From Trema orientale (taxonomy: Eukaryota; Streptophyta; Magnoliopsida; Rosales; Cannabaceae), in assembly GCA_002914845.1 (NCBI GenBank), contig JXTC01000038.1:872407-936406 (forward strand): a DNA stretch of 64,000 nt, given 5' to 3'. Shown piece after piece: positions 1-11,693 of this stretch. Under the pieces are notes generated by a model that saw nothing but the letters and a program-made list of their open reading frames with translations, did no database searches and was not told the origin of the DNA. Each line of letters opens with the position of its first letter. The first letter of the stretch is position 1. A program made the translations under genes and the position numbers.

Positions 1-1124
1 CGATCAATCTGACCAGATTTACACATAGCATCAATCAAACAGTTCTGGGCAACCAAATTAAACTTAAATCCCATCACATTCATATATTGTAAATGTCGTA
101 GAGCACCCTCAATATTACCAGCCTTGCACAATCCATTAATAATAATTGTGTGGCTATACTGATCGCATTCCAAGCCACCTTTCTCTAACTCGTCCAACAG
201 CTGATTGGCAGCTTCCACTTTGCCTTCTTTACAATACGAGTTCATCAATGTGTTATAAGACACTAGATCAAGCTCAATGCCACTTATCATCATTTCTTCC
301 ATGTAATAATTTGCCTCATCCATCTTACCAGTTTTAACTAAAGCAGCGATAACTGTGCAATATGAAAAGCCATCAAAGGTGTAACCTTTGCTCCTCATTA
401 CTGACATGATCTCAAGCCCTTGTTCATACCGCCTAGACCTAAAGCAGCATTTCATAACTGTAGTGTATGTGATGCCATTTGGCTCTAAACCAGATTTCCC
501 AAGCTCCTGGAGCATTTCCCTTGCTGCCCCCAATCTGCGATGCTTGCAAAGTCCATTGATAAGAATATTGTATGTCACTATCTCAGGAATAAATCCATGA
601 CGCTCTAAATTCCTAAATAGCATAAGGGCATTGTTGATATAACCATTTTTACAAAGACCATGAAGCATGATGTTGAATGTAGTTGAACAGGGAGAAAAAC
701 TACTAAGTATGATATCCTGAAAAATCCTATTGGCTTCATCTGGTTTTCCTAAACTAAAGAAACAATGCATTAGAGTATTGTAGCTCCACAAATCCGGAGT
801 AATACCTGCATCAATCATTTCATTAAACAGTTCTACGACTTGTGATAACAATTGCCGCCTGGTGGCCCCAGCTATCAAAGAATTGTAAGTAACAACATCT
901 GGTCTCATCCCAGCCTCCTTGATTCTTCCAATAATAGAATAAGCTACATCTAGACCAACAAATCGACAATATGCATCAACCAAAGTATTGTAAGTTGTCA
1001 CACTGGGAAGTATACCTAATCTTATACCGTCAACAATAACTGCTTCAGCTTTCACCAAGTTCCGGGCTTTACAACAAGAGGCTACACATATATTCATCAG
1101 CCTAGTTGATAACCTGTTAATCAT
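1..1124 (-). CDS. Pentatricopeptide repeat (PPR) protein, C-terminus off the left edge
   Basis: An open frame of about 374 codons begins at ATG 1124-1122 on the minus strand and runs off the window. Two in-frame stops just upstream (TAA, TAG within 1127-1137) fix this as the first usable start. The protein is almost wholly tandem 35-residue P-class PPR motifs, with repeated cores such as TYNTLVDAYCR, TYNSLIAG, SYNTLMHCF, TYNILINGLCK, TYTTVMKC and SYNTLMNSYCK. It closely resembles, from memory, Arabidopsis At5g46680, including the N-terminal ...NICVAS...KA..L.KAE motif, so the true N-terminus is present. PPR proteins bind organellar RNA one base per repeat. No strong transit peptide is visible in the short pre-repeat stretch, so the compartment (mitochondrion or plastid) is undecided. 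No frameshift is seen. The At5g46680 family is about 470 residues, so roughly 100 are missing. Confidence 0.93.
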   Translation of the reverse strand, partial: MINRLSTRLMNICVASCCKARNLVKAEAVIVDGIRLGILPSVTTYNTLVDAYCRFVGLDVAYSIIGRIKEAGMRPDVVTYNSLIAGATRRQLLSQVVELFNEMIDAGITPDLWSYNTLMHCFFSLGKPDEANRIFQDIILSSFSPCSTTFNIMLHGLCKNGYINNALMLFRNLERHGFIPEIVTYNILINGLCKHRRLGAAREMLQELGKSGLEPNGITYTTVMKCCFRSRRYEQGLEIMSVMRSKGYTFDGFSYCTVIAALVKTGKMDEANYYMEEMMISGIELDLVSYNTLMNSYCKEGKVEAANQLLDELEKGGLECDQYSHTIIINGLCKAGNIEGALRHLQYMNVMGFKFNLVAQNCLIDAMCKSGQID

Positions 1125-2140
1125 TATTTACATCAGCTACAATGACTTCCCGAGAGAAAACGTGAACCTGCATCAAATTCAATCTATTATACTCGTGGGC
1201 TTAAAAAAATAATTCAAAGCTTCCTACCAGATAAACAAACTAAAAGCATTTTTTTCAGCGGAAAAGGTACATTTCTAAAGTTGCAAAGTAAATGACAATG
1301 CTAATCGTCTTCCAATCTATTTTGAAAACAAATCTGGCCTTGTTATCCGGGATAACTTTCGATTTCTCCACCGAAAAATTCATACCACCAAGAACACAAA
1401 TTCAATAACAAACACGATCTGGTAGACCTACATGGATAAATCGTTCCAGGCTTTTGTCAACTACCTCCAAAAAATAAAGGGGTTTCTCACAATTCCCATC
1501 GAGTCACGGGTACTTGACAGAAACCCAATTCGAACTTGGCAATGATCTGTACTGAAAATGCCTCAAAGTTGTCTAAAACATCCAAACTACATATGCGAAC
1601 AGTGAAACAGGACCCAACTCTACATATTCAAAGCAAGCTATTTATCTGTGATGTGACACTCACTTTTAAACAGATTAGCTATGAAACAATTCAAATAACT
1701 CCATAAAAATGTCTCATACAGATTAAAAGAAAAGCACTTAAAATAACATTTAGGCATAGCCCAATTCTTGAAAACCAAAACCAATATCTATCGTTACCTT
1801 TATTTGGCTTGTGCCCACTTAAGCTTTGGATCCAGAAAGAGAGAAGACCAGAAAAAGTGAGAGCCAGAGAGGTTTTTGAAGGTCTAGATTTTGCGATTAA
1901 GCCAGAAACGAGTCGCCGCTTGACGAACCAAGTACAAGTAATGAGTTGGGCTTTCAGGGACCAATACAGGATAGACTGTGCGAAGTTGGAAATGTCAGTT
2001 CTTGGCAGAGAGCCGTTTGAATGGCGTCAAAATCAGTACAAGTCCAGTCGGAAGTGAAAATATTTGATTTGGAGTTTGTGGAGGGGAGGTTGCCAAACAC
2101 TACAGCACGCCCACGAATGGCATGAGCTAACATCAAACAC
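1125..2140 (-). other. PPR gene 5'UTR with a probable leader intron (1168-1797)
   Basis: Reading the minus strand towards the PPR start, a donor AAG|GTAACG lies at 1798/1797 and an acceptor TTGATGCAG|GTT at 1168/1167. Removing this 630-bp AT-rich stretch joins a moderately GC-rich leader (about 1798-2130) to 44 bases before the ATG. No long coding frame occurs in the leader. The intron is predicted from splice signals and base composition only; the transcription start is not placed. Confidence 0.5.
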
Positions 2141-2531
2141 ACGAGAAGATCTGTACTAAATCCTAAGGTGTCGTTTGCTCTATCTTGGCTGTCGTTTATT
2201 AGATAACTATTGTTGGGTTATTTGCAAAAAGGGGTAATGGCACAAACGGTTCTGAACTATCCCACTTGTGGTAATTTGCTCATCAAAGTTCAAATTGTGG
2301 TAATTAAGCCTCTCAAAACTTACTAAGTAATTTGATTTTTGGATTGTCTAACTTGTAATTTGCTGTTAAATTTTGAACTAAAAACACACGTGAGGAGCAC
2401 ATGGTAGTATCTAAAAGTGTATATGAAAGGTAATTTGAGAATTTTAAGTATAAATTATGAACAATCACAATAGAATTTTCTCTAAATTTGTAATTTTAAA
2501 AACACTAAAAAATGCGAACTATAAATCTTTT

Positions 2532-4321
2532 TGTTAGTTATAATTTACGAAAAACGTGACAAAATCAAAGATAAGTAGAAGTATGAAAAACAAAATTTTT
2601 TCCTGATTATAGTTTTTCATAAAACCTTTTAGGATCTTTGTTATGATCTAAATATATGCAAGAGATTGTGTACCTCAACCAATGAGTCTTCCTTCCTATA
2701 CACCAAGCTTGTAACTACAGAGGTGTGTGGGCATCTTAATCTTAATCAACCTTCAAATGAGAATCCAAGAACTCCAATGGCCTCCTATGATAGCTCCCAG
2801 AATTTTTCTCTCTCACTATTCTCTCAGTTTTCTAAAGCAGCCGCCAAACTAATGTGTCCAGAGTGCTGAACAACAGACACAAAGGAGGGGGAGGAGCCTA
2901 TAACTTTTATAGGCTCCTCCTTATGCAAAATTCAGCCAGCCATAGTGGGCTAGGGCTGGCCGAAAATCATCATGCCCTAAGGGGCATAATGACAGTGGAC
3001 ACTAAAAGCCCACTGCATTTTCAGCATGTTTCCTCTTTTGTGTAATTGCCCATAAAACTGTTTGAGCCCAATTGATCTTATGCAACCTAAGATGATGGTG
3101 TAAGTTGAGAACCCATATAGACCTATTTAATTCAAGCTCCAATAAATAAAGCCTAGAGATAATTAACTCTTAATATAAGTGGGCTTGTACTATTAGTTAT
3201 AGACTTATTCTACTAAAGGACCAAACTGCACTCTTGAATTAAATAAATATCATAAGATATTTTATAATTAAAATTATGTCCATTAGATAATTAACATTTG
3301 CATGTGTATCCCCACATGAATACCGATAATTGGAGCTAGGTAAAATTACTATTTTACCCCTCAAATTATATCTTTTAATTCCTTGATACAAAACTATATC
3401 TAATGGATAACCAGACTTACATAAAGTCTTCAATTAATAAAATATCCAATTTTATTAATTACTTAGCTAAGATTTAAATCATCCAAGCTCCTATAGCTCC
3501 TCAATACGGTATTTACTTCTCTATATAATAGAGTTGTAAATTCCATATTCATAAGAGCAATGCTATGGGGTACCAGTGGTGCCCAGCACCACAATGACAT
3601 GTCTGTCTGTCACTGGATGATTTAATTAATAAACTGGGTCCCACGTGGGCCTTACCTAAATTATAATTATGATTAGCCAGTGACAGACTAATACATCATT
3701 GTGGTGCTGAGCACTACTGGTGCCCCATAGCATTATTCTATTCATAAGCATATGTTCTCAATGCCCGTAATAATGCATTATCAAAATGCTAGGGTTTAGA
3801 CAATTAATTTCGTGATCTGTATCTTTTAACATCTCAAATAATATAAATTACGAATACGAGTTTTTCACTATTTAAGGATTAAGAAAGATATACGTTAATC
3901 ATCTAGTTTGTGAGAATATATTCTTGCCAATGACACTTATTACAAAAATATATTTCACATGGTCCGTGTTCAATATCTATACGCCAAGGCTTTTTGCATA
4001 TAGTCATACCAATATAGATTAAGACACACTATAAATACACAAAGCCTTGCAACATGATCCAAAGATGTGTCTAGCTTCTCTTATTAGTTGTGAATAAATT
4101 TATTTGATTTAATTAGAAAAAATATGTCTTAATTTTAATAAACAACTTTATTTAAATATTTCTCTAATAAATAAATTACAGAACCTTTATGACATTTACT
4201 ATTGTACGAATAACCAAAATATTATCACAAATACTATGCATGAATTATAATTTTATTAAATATCCAAAATATTCAATAAATATCCTTAAATAATAAACAC
4301 TTTTTGGGTATAATTTTAACA
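2532..4321 (-). mobile_element. Solo LTR of an LTR retrotransposon, 5-bp TSD CTTTT
   Basis: On the minus strand this begins TGTTAAAATTATACCC and ends ...ATAACTAACA, so it has TG..CA LTR ends. Both flanks carry CTTTT (2527-2531 and 4322-4326), a perfect 5-bp target-site duplication. There is no internal domain, primer site or polypurine tract, so it is a solo LTR left by LTR-LTR recombination. It matches the LTR at 35825-37336 along its whole length in the opposite orientation. It is longer than that copy mainly because of the 184-bp MITE at 3556-3739. Confidence 0.85.
3556..3739. mobile_element. Mutator-type MITE inside the solo LTR, 9-bp TSD
   Basis: Terminal inverted repeats of about 60 bases: the left end contains ATGCTATGGGGTACCAGTGG, and the right end is its near complement (CACTACTGGTGCCCCATAGCAT). 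Identical 9-bp direct repeats ATTCATAAG flank it (3547-3555 and 3740-3748), the size expected for Mutator-superfamily insertion. The paralogous LTR has the unoccupied site at 36349-36357. Non-coding. Confidence 0.9.
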
Positions 4322-4424
4322 CTTTTCTTCCCTTCAAATCCTTTTATTCAGTTTATTTCCCCTTAAATATACTTTTAGAATATATAATACGCTCTTTGCG
4401 TGTGTTTTAGTCAAAAAATTGTAA

Positions 4425-4625
4425 TTTAGATAGTTCAGATACTAAACTGCTTCAAATTGGAAAACTTGGGGGTTTAATTACTATAATTGAAACTTTGAGG
4501 ACCAAATTGCCACAAATTGGATATCTAACTTGTGGCAATTTGGTCCTCAAACTTTCAATTATGGTAATTAAGCCCCTAAGCTTTTCAAATTGAAGTAATT
4601 TGGTCTCTAGACAGTCTAAATTATA
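4425..4625. repeat. Long imperfect palindrome
   Basis: Arms of about 90 bases (4425-4515 and 4531-4625) are near reverse complements around a 15-base spacer; for example AGGACCAAATTGCCACAA is mirrored by TTGTGGCAATTTGGTCCT. It arises where the ends of two copies of one TIR element abut head to head. A transcript across it would fold into a long hairpin. Confidence 0.8.
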
Positions 4626-5040
4626 ATTTGCTGTTAAATTTTTGTCCAAAAATATACGTAAGAAGCATGTTGTAGGACCGGAAAGTATATTTAAAAAATA
4701 AAACTAAACAAAAGGATTTAGAGAGAATGAAAAATGTATTATTCGTATTTTTTAAGGTTTTTTGAGCTATAAAGTTAGAATAAAAAATTTATATGATTGT
4801 TCAGTTTTATACTTGAAATTTCTAAACTACTTTTCAAATATACTTTCAGATGTTACCATGTACTCCTCACGTGTATTTTTGGTCAAAAATTTAATAATAG
4901 GTTATAATTTAGACAGTTTAAGAACCAAATTATTTCAAATCGAAAAGTTCATACACTTAATTACTACAATTGAAACTTTGAGGATCAAATTACCACATAT
5001 TGAATACTTCAGGGACCATTTGTGCCATTAACCCTAAAAC

Positions 5041-6530
5041 TTTAGTGATAATGAATGGCCGAAAGAAAAAAAACTCCAACTCTATTATTTTGGGGCATTT
5101 TAATAGGATCTGAATATTTTGTAACAAGAATATATTAAACTCAATACGGAATAATATTTGATAACGAAAAATATTGGTCAGCTATAAATTTTCAGAAATT
5201 CCTATTATAGAGATATAACTTTGCACAAGCTAAAAAATAAGGTTAAAGTTACATAAAGGCCATTGNAGCATAGACTATGCAATTATAACTTATAAACAAA
5301 TTTTCATTTGTCATAACCACACCTTTTTCTAATATATAGGGCTTTGAAATAAAATATCTATTTTTCAAGTCTTAAATAGGGAAAAAAAAACCTTCTTCTT
5401 ATAAAAGTTATCTTGTTTTTAGGAGTGTTATGATATGTGAACTCCAATAAAATATTCCATATTTTAATAATAATAATATAAAATATAGTAGAGTTAATAT
5501 CAAACAGTGATACAATCTGATATAGAAGAGTGGAAAAAAAAAATAGATTTAACACTAATGTACCTAACTAGGGCAAAATTGTTTTTAATAAAAAATTTAA
5601 TTTTATGGTTGATAAAGTTCTGTGAGATAATGATATTTGCATATATTAATATAAGAAAAAAAAATTATATATATATATAACCACGATTGTTAGTTTTTTA
5701 GCGAAAAAACCCACAATTTTTTATATATATTAAATAAAATCTATAATTTGTGTTTACATATTAAATCTCATCGGGTCCATATTAAAAATTGAAATTAAGC
5801 TTAAATTTATTGAAGGAGATATTTTCACCCTTGAAAAATCAAATAACATAAAGGGCTTCTTAGCCAAATGGCCGAACTTTTGGTCATGTTTCAAAATAGT
5901 CATTTTCTAAATACTATTAAAAAATAGTTGAATTTAAAAATACCGAAACAAATCAATTTTATAATTAAATAATATCAAAATTGATATATATTATATAAAA
6001 TCAATATACGAATAAAAAAAACCATATTATATATATAATATTAATATACAAACATAAAATTAATCTACTAAAAAATATTCATTTAACAAAACAGAATGAA
6101 AAAAATAACCATTTATTAAATAGATGTAAAAATTGGCCATTGTTTTAAATTGATATGAAAAAAGACATATATTATAAATACTATGACCTAATTTAGAAGG
6201 AAAAAGTTATGAGGATAAAAAGAGTTTAAATTATTGAAAACAATTAATATGAAAAAAAAAAAATTACATTAACGCACAAACTACATAATGTGCGGGTAGG
6301 TTGTGGTTTAATTTTGAGTGTGATATATTATAGTGCACAAGAGGGAAAAAAAATTAAAACAAAGAGAAATTATGATCACAAGCATAGCTTGATTGGTAAT
6401 TTTCAAGGTTAAGATCTATAAGTTTCAAATTCCCTACGCTTATAAAGGTATACTAAAAATAAAAAAATAAACGAGGAATTATCTAGTATTTTGCACTCAA
6501 TGAATGCATCTTTGCGATTTAATTAGATAT
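5041..6530. other. Gene-free AT-rich DNA
   Basis: Very AT-rich, with A and T runs and a short (AT) run near 5670. No gene, RNA gene or bounded element is supported. Position 5266 is an undetermined base. The stretch 5860-6150 is loosely similar in vocabulary (TGGCC...TTTAAAT, ATATAAA) to the dispersed repeat at 41190-41430, but I could not align it with confidence. Confidence 0.6.
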
Positions 6531-6539
6531 ATGCCATGA

Positions 6540-7215
6540 TTAAAGCCGTCAAGAGGACAAGGCCATCCCATTAGTACGACATGACACAATACGGATTAAA
6601 CACATCATAACACGCTAAAATATGGACTGTGCCAAGCACGGTCCAGTTATATGGATCATGCAAGGCTCATAACTTAAGCACAACACAATACGATACAGTC
6701 CATCGGTATGATACAACATATTAACACATATATTATTTTAAATTATTTTTCTAATATACAGGTGCCAACTTAATTGGTAGACAACCTATAATCAATTATG
6801 GTTTACAATATTTCACAAATATTGTTTTTGCTCAAATTGATGTTAATAATTTTTATCTTTAATTTATATGTTAATTTTTGTTTTTTGTATACATATGAAT
6901 GATTTAGGAAAAAAATGTTTACAAAATGGTACTAAAATTAAGTAAATTTCACAAATTAAATAGGCCAATTTTAGGCCCAAATGGACTAGCACATATAGAT
7001 ATGTGAGCTAACATGCCACAGTACGAAGTATGATATGATACGGTAGCCAACGATTTTTAATTTTGGGCACGGTGCGACACAACTAAGAAATGAGCATGGC
7101 ACATTTAAGTATGGGCTAATAGGCCATATCGGGTTAATGACTTTGAATATTAGGCACGACACGACTAAAAATTGAGTACGATATAACACGATACGAAAAA
7201 ATATTTATGCCCAAC
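6540..7215. repeat. Dispersed repeat rich in ACACGA/TACGACA motifs
   Basis: The segment repeats short GC-containing phrases (ACGACATGACACAATACG, GCACGACACGAC, ATAACACGATACGA, GTGCGACACAAC) in an otherwise AT-rich background, on both strands. It looks like a decayed member of a plant dispersed repeat family. Ends, TSDs and class are not resolvable by eye. Confidence 0.45.
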
Positions 7216-7803
7216 TTCAATGGGTTGTGCTATGCATTTAACAGCTATGAGGACTAAAGTTCTCATTAAAAATAACTAGACAATGATAAACATGTTGCAT
7301 TACATTACATAATTATGTGATTAAGAATTTATTTTCACTGTTACTTTTTAATTATTTAGGAAAAGTTTACTAGATCCTAATTTGTTTGCGATAATGGGTT
7401 CATTTTTTTTAAGCTGTGCAAGAGAATGGTATCTTCCATGGGACAATTTATTATATAAGGAAATAAAAGAGAGAGAGAGAGAGATAAATTAGGATTATTA
7501 TTCTATAGATATAGAATAAGGGTTAAAGTTATACTAATTTGATTTTTTTTTTAAACTTATTTAGATTTGGTATACTTTTCTTTATGAAAGGGAACTAATC
7601 CGTTTGTACAGATCCTAAAGTTATGTTTAGTTTCTAAACTGTTATCCTATGAACAAAGCGATATTAAGTTTGGAAATAGGAAAATATTTAGTTATAAGTT
7701 AGTGGAACCTTGATTTTCATGTGATACTTAGTCATGACTAAAAAAAAATATTTATGTATAGATTTAATTAAGCTATTTTGGGTCAGATGTTGTACTACAC
7801 TCA

Positions 7804-8009
7804 GTGTAACTATGATTTTTGTAGTACTTTTAAATTAGGTCCTCACTATTAAGAATATATATCAATCCTCATTAACAATAATTTATGCTTACACGTGTCC
7901 ACCTCGGTGTAACTATAATTTTTGTAGTACTTTTAAATTAGGTCCTCATTATTAAGAATATATCGATCAGTCTTCATTAAAAATAATTTATGCTTATACA
8001 TATCCACTG
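7804..8009. repeat. Tandem duplication, unit 103 bp, two copies
   Basis: The phrase GTGTAACTATGATTTTTGTA at 7804 recurs at 7907 with few changes. Both units continue through TAGTACTTTTAAATTAGGTCCTCA and AATAATTTATGCTTA. Non-coding. Confidence 0.9.
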
Positions 8010-8010
8010 C

Positions 8011-8185
8011 CTCTTGCTAAGTAAACCGACTTAGCTAGTACAACTGTTAACACACTAAGTCGTATATATTAGACTTAGTTCCTATTTTGTAAAGCCACAC
8101 TCTTGCTAAGTAAACCGACTTAGCTAGTACAACTATTAACAACATTAAGTCGTATATATTAGACTTAGTTCCTATTTTGTAAAGC
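8011..8185. repeat. Tandem duplication, unit 89 bp, two copies
   Basis: CTCTTGCTAAGTAAACCGAC at 8011 recurs at 8100. Both units continue through TTAGCTAGTACAACT and end CCTATTTTGTAAAGC. It directly follows the unrelated 103-bp duplication. Confidence 0.92.
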
Positions 8186-10100
8186 GTGAGACTTCAAAAG
8201 GTGGCCGGTGAAAAGTTTAGATAGAGTTAGAAGATAGTATCAAGGGTAAGTCTTAAATATTAAAAAAAAAAGTAGTAGTGTTTAAGTACATGTTTATTGT
8301 TTTATTGGTTCATAATATTAAATTTAACTCAATTTGTTTTCAAGCTAGAACTCTTATATGTTACTATGATAATTTACTTGGGGAATAGTTTAATATTTGG
8401 TTATCCTTTATAGATCTTTTTGGTGTTTAGTAAATCAGATTTCTTTTTGTTAATTTATGAAATGTTCCAAAGGCTCTATGTATTCAATTTAGCCATATAT
8501 TATGTGTTTGTCATAGAAGGAAATATGGTGATTTTCCTAGCACCTGACACTTTAATATAAAGAGTTCTAATTTATTATTGCTTTGTATATAAGTTACGAT
8601 TTTAGAAATTGGCTTTTAGAAGTTATAGATCACTTTGAATATATTATGGTAAGTTGTTGTCCGTTTGTTGTAAGACTAATAGGAATACTAGAATCAACCA
8701 GCAAGATTGATACGTGGTTTATTGTCAACTTCAAACCTTGAATACAAGCTGGTGATTAGTTTAGTGTACCAGGAGCTCAATTTTAGTAAATTGACGATAT
8801 TCTGAACTACACTTTTTCCAAGTCACTTCTATTTTCATCTATGGAAAATAAAAGAAAAACTCTAAAGATTTTTTGATATATCGTATACTTTTAGTTAGTA
8901 ATTGGAACATTCTTTATTTTCAGGGTTTTAGTATTGAGGATACCATCTCTCTTCACAGTGTTAGTTTTTACGTTCTTTTGAGATAAGTAATATTTCACCT
9001 GCAATGTAAGAACACTATATGGATTGCATTAATTATGTGATTATGTATTACGTGTCATAATAAAGTGAAAATATATCATTGCATATATGGTGTAAAATAT
9101 TTTAGTTTAAAGATTATGAAATTTCAGCTATGAGTATGAGACTTTGATTTTAAAAAGAAAGAAAAAGTTTTGTGTTTTGTGTTGCCTGGAAAGATAGGGT
9201 AAACATGGAACATGGCAGGCTAGCGTCCTAAATAAGTGAAAAGTATACCCATAATGGGTTAGATCCTAGTGTAGACCAATATGTCTACAACATAGGGATG
9301 ATCTCTGGTGTATACTGATATTAATGTAGTTTTCATATAAAAGCCTCTATGTTGCTTATATTGTAGCCACTATTGATATGTCATGTTATACGGCTTAGTG
9401 ACAGATCTACTGTTCTGTTCACGCAGTGTGGTATACAAAGGGCCCTATGTTAAGATATAATTTTATGAAAATGTTCATAAGAATTCCATGCATAATGTTA
9501 CTTACTGAGTCAACACTCACTAGTTCTTATATTGCAGGCAACGATGATTGATACTTAAGCATGTGGATAGTCGCCAGACTCTTATCCTAATTATGTACAT
9601 GGATATTTTGACAAATTGTGGGTAAAATGCCATATTTTGATATTGCTATGAATGTAAATAATTAGAGTAATGTTTGGATACTTGTTTGTTTTCAATACCA
9701 TTTGTACTATATATACTAAGTAACGAAGTTTTCTACTTTTCGAAACGAAATTAAAAAGTTTTCTTAATTATTAGCCATATTTGTTTTCTGGTTTTGATTC
9801 TTTTATATAATGTTAGTTTCTCTGAATTAGACTAAACTCCTATAAAAAGCCAACATACGTATACAAATAAATTTTAGATCGTTACAACAACTCTAGCTGT
9901 TATGCATTCACCATTATTTGATTATGCTCGACAAGTAGAGCATGAGAGCATAAAAGCATCACTATATAGTAAAACCTCAATAAAGTAATAATTTTAGCTA
10001 AATGAAAAACTATTTCACTCTCGGGATAGTATACTAAATCAAATAATCTCGCCAAATGGCTGTGGAGGTATCGGGGGAGTCTTAGATAAAAAAGAGGGCT
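8186..10100. other. Gene-free region with transposon-like segments
   Basis: No coding frame is supported. The stretch 9180-9600 has higher GC and phrases reminiscent of decayed plant retrotransposon internal regions, but no LTR, primer site or protein similarity was found, so no class is assigned. Confidence 0.4.
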
Positions 10101-10129
10101 AGGTATCAGGAGAGTCTCAAAATAGAAAC

Positions 10130-11310
10130 AAAGCCTTCTTAATGAAGTGGCTATGGAGGTTTCCAAATGAACCATATTCCTTATGGCATAAAGTCATTAA
10201 AAGTAAATGCGTGCTTAATTCTAATCTTTGGGATGCTGGATTGACAGATAGGGCTACTCTTAAAATCCCTTAGAAAGCTATATCTGCTCTTCTTGGTGAT
10301 TTCTCTCCGTTAGTAAGTTCTAAAGTTAGAAATGGGTCCAAGATTAGGTTATGAGAGGACAAGTAGGTGGGGAATAATAACCTGGCAGCAACCTACCTGA
10401 GTTTGTATGGACTTTCCTCCTTTAAAGAAAGAGTTGTTTCGGATCTCATTGAAGAATCAGATCCAATTTCAAGTCACTTTAGTAGTTGGAATTTTCATCT
10501 CCTGAGAGATCTGTCTGACAAAGAAATCCCTTAACTACTAGACCTTTTGACCCGTTTAGATTCAATTAGTCTTTCTCCAGAGATTGAGGATATGAGGATT
10601 TGGGTTAACGACCTTTCAGATGGCTTTTCTTGCAAGTCAACGTTCTCTTGCTTCGTCAAGGAGAGCAACGCGACATATTTTATCCTGGTTAGGTCTCTTT
10701 GGACAACACCAGTACCTTCTAAGGTAAAGGTATTTGTTTGGTTATTAGCCCTAAAAAAGTTAAACACTAATAAAGTTTTACAAAAAAGAAGACCCTACCA
10801 TTCTCTATCTCCAGGCTGGTGCATTTTTTGAAAAAAAGAAAGCGAATCTCTCCATCATCTGTTTCTTTAGTGCGAGTTCTCATTGTCAATTTGGTATAAG
10901 ATTTTGAAAGAGTTTGGAAGGAGCTGAGTGATTCCTTAATGTTGTCAAGATTTGTTAGAAGGTGGGCAAGGTCTTCTTGTTGATCAAAGAGAAAGACTGT
11001 TATGGAAAGTAGCTGTGTTAGCTGGTTTTTGGGCTTTGTAGCCAGAAAGGAATCATAGGATTTTCGATGGAGAAGAAGAAGGGATGGAAATAGTATGGGA
11101 CATGATCAAATTCTGGGTAGTTACTTGGTTATATGATGTAAAGGAATTTAAGTATTTTAATTTATCCGATTTAGTGAGGGATTGGAATCTGTTGTTGTAG
11201 TCTTTTCTTCCTTTTGTTTGTCTTCTTAGCAGATTTCTTATCTACTAAGTTTGTTTTCCTTTTGCATTCTTTTTTCATCATTACATGTCTTGTTTCTTAT
11301 AAAAAAAAAA
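10130..11310 (+). pseudogene. LINE (non-LTR retrotransposon) 3' end, decayed reverse-transcriptase C-terminal region
   Basis: Conceptual translation with several stops and frame changes gives the characteristic tail of plant L1-type ORF2. First comes MKWLWRFPNE..SLWHKVIKSK (from about 10145). Then the zinc-binding RVT region SKVKVFVWLLALKKLNTNKVLQKR (10547-10831, an 84-codon stretch ending at a stop inside the zinc motif). Finally there is WPERNHRIFDGEE...FWVVTWLY near 11030-11130. A 12-base A run at 11300-11311 may be the degenerate poly-A tail. The polymerase active-site region is absent, so this is a 5'-truncated, inactive copy. TSDs were not found. Confidence 0.75.
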
Positions 11311-11513
11311 ATCTCACTAAATACATGAAATAATAATTTTTTAATTTATTTAGGGCACAACTAATATATAAAGTAATAGTTTATTAAATACATACAAGAA
11401 ATAACAGATAAATTAATAGTTTAATATATAAATGTTTTTTGTTTATTGACGAAAAGAATAATCAAATTTATCTTGAAGTTACCACTTTTGACCTTTTCTT
11501 TTTCCCCTGAATT

Positions 11514-11539
11514 TTATTATTATTATTATTATTATTATT
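11514..11539. repeat. (TTA)n microsatellite
   Basis: About eight to nine consecutive TTA units, about 390 bp upstream of the RPL11 leader. Confidence 0.9.
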
Positions 11540-11693
11540 TAGTTTTTTTTAGGGGAACCCATGAAATTTTCCTCATGCTGAAAATGAGTTCTCTTTTAAT
11601 TAAAAAATCTTTTGGGTGCAGTAATTTGCCTCAAACTTACTCTGTCATTTTTTGTGATAGGTGTGGCGTATGGTACCAATAAGGCTCAATTAT

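Larger units (their letters stand above)
2231..5034. mobile_element. TIR DNA element family (MULE/MITE-like), two fused copies, with a nested solo LTR
   Basis: The outer ends are inverted repeats: the left end at 2231 begins GGGGTAATGGCACAAACGG, and the right end at 5034, read on the other strand, begins GGGTTAATGGCACAAATGG. Homology continues inward for over 120 bases through shared phrases such as GTGGTAATT, GTAATTAAGC and CTGTTAAATTTTTG. Internally, 4425-4515 and 4531-4625 are another facing pair of the same ends, so this looks like one copy (2231 to about 4523, split by the LTR at 2532-4321) fused to a second (about 4526-5034). No coding capacity and no clear target-site duplication. Superfamily is inferred. 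Confidence 0.65.

Noticed and set aside
10531..10767. Minus-strand 78-codon frame
   Set aside because: Antisense to the LINE zinc-binding domain remnant; no similarity of its own.
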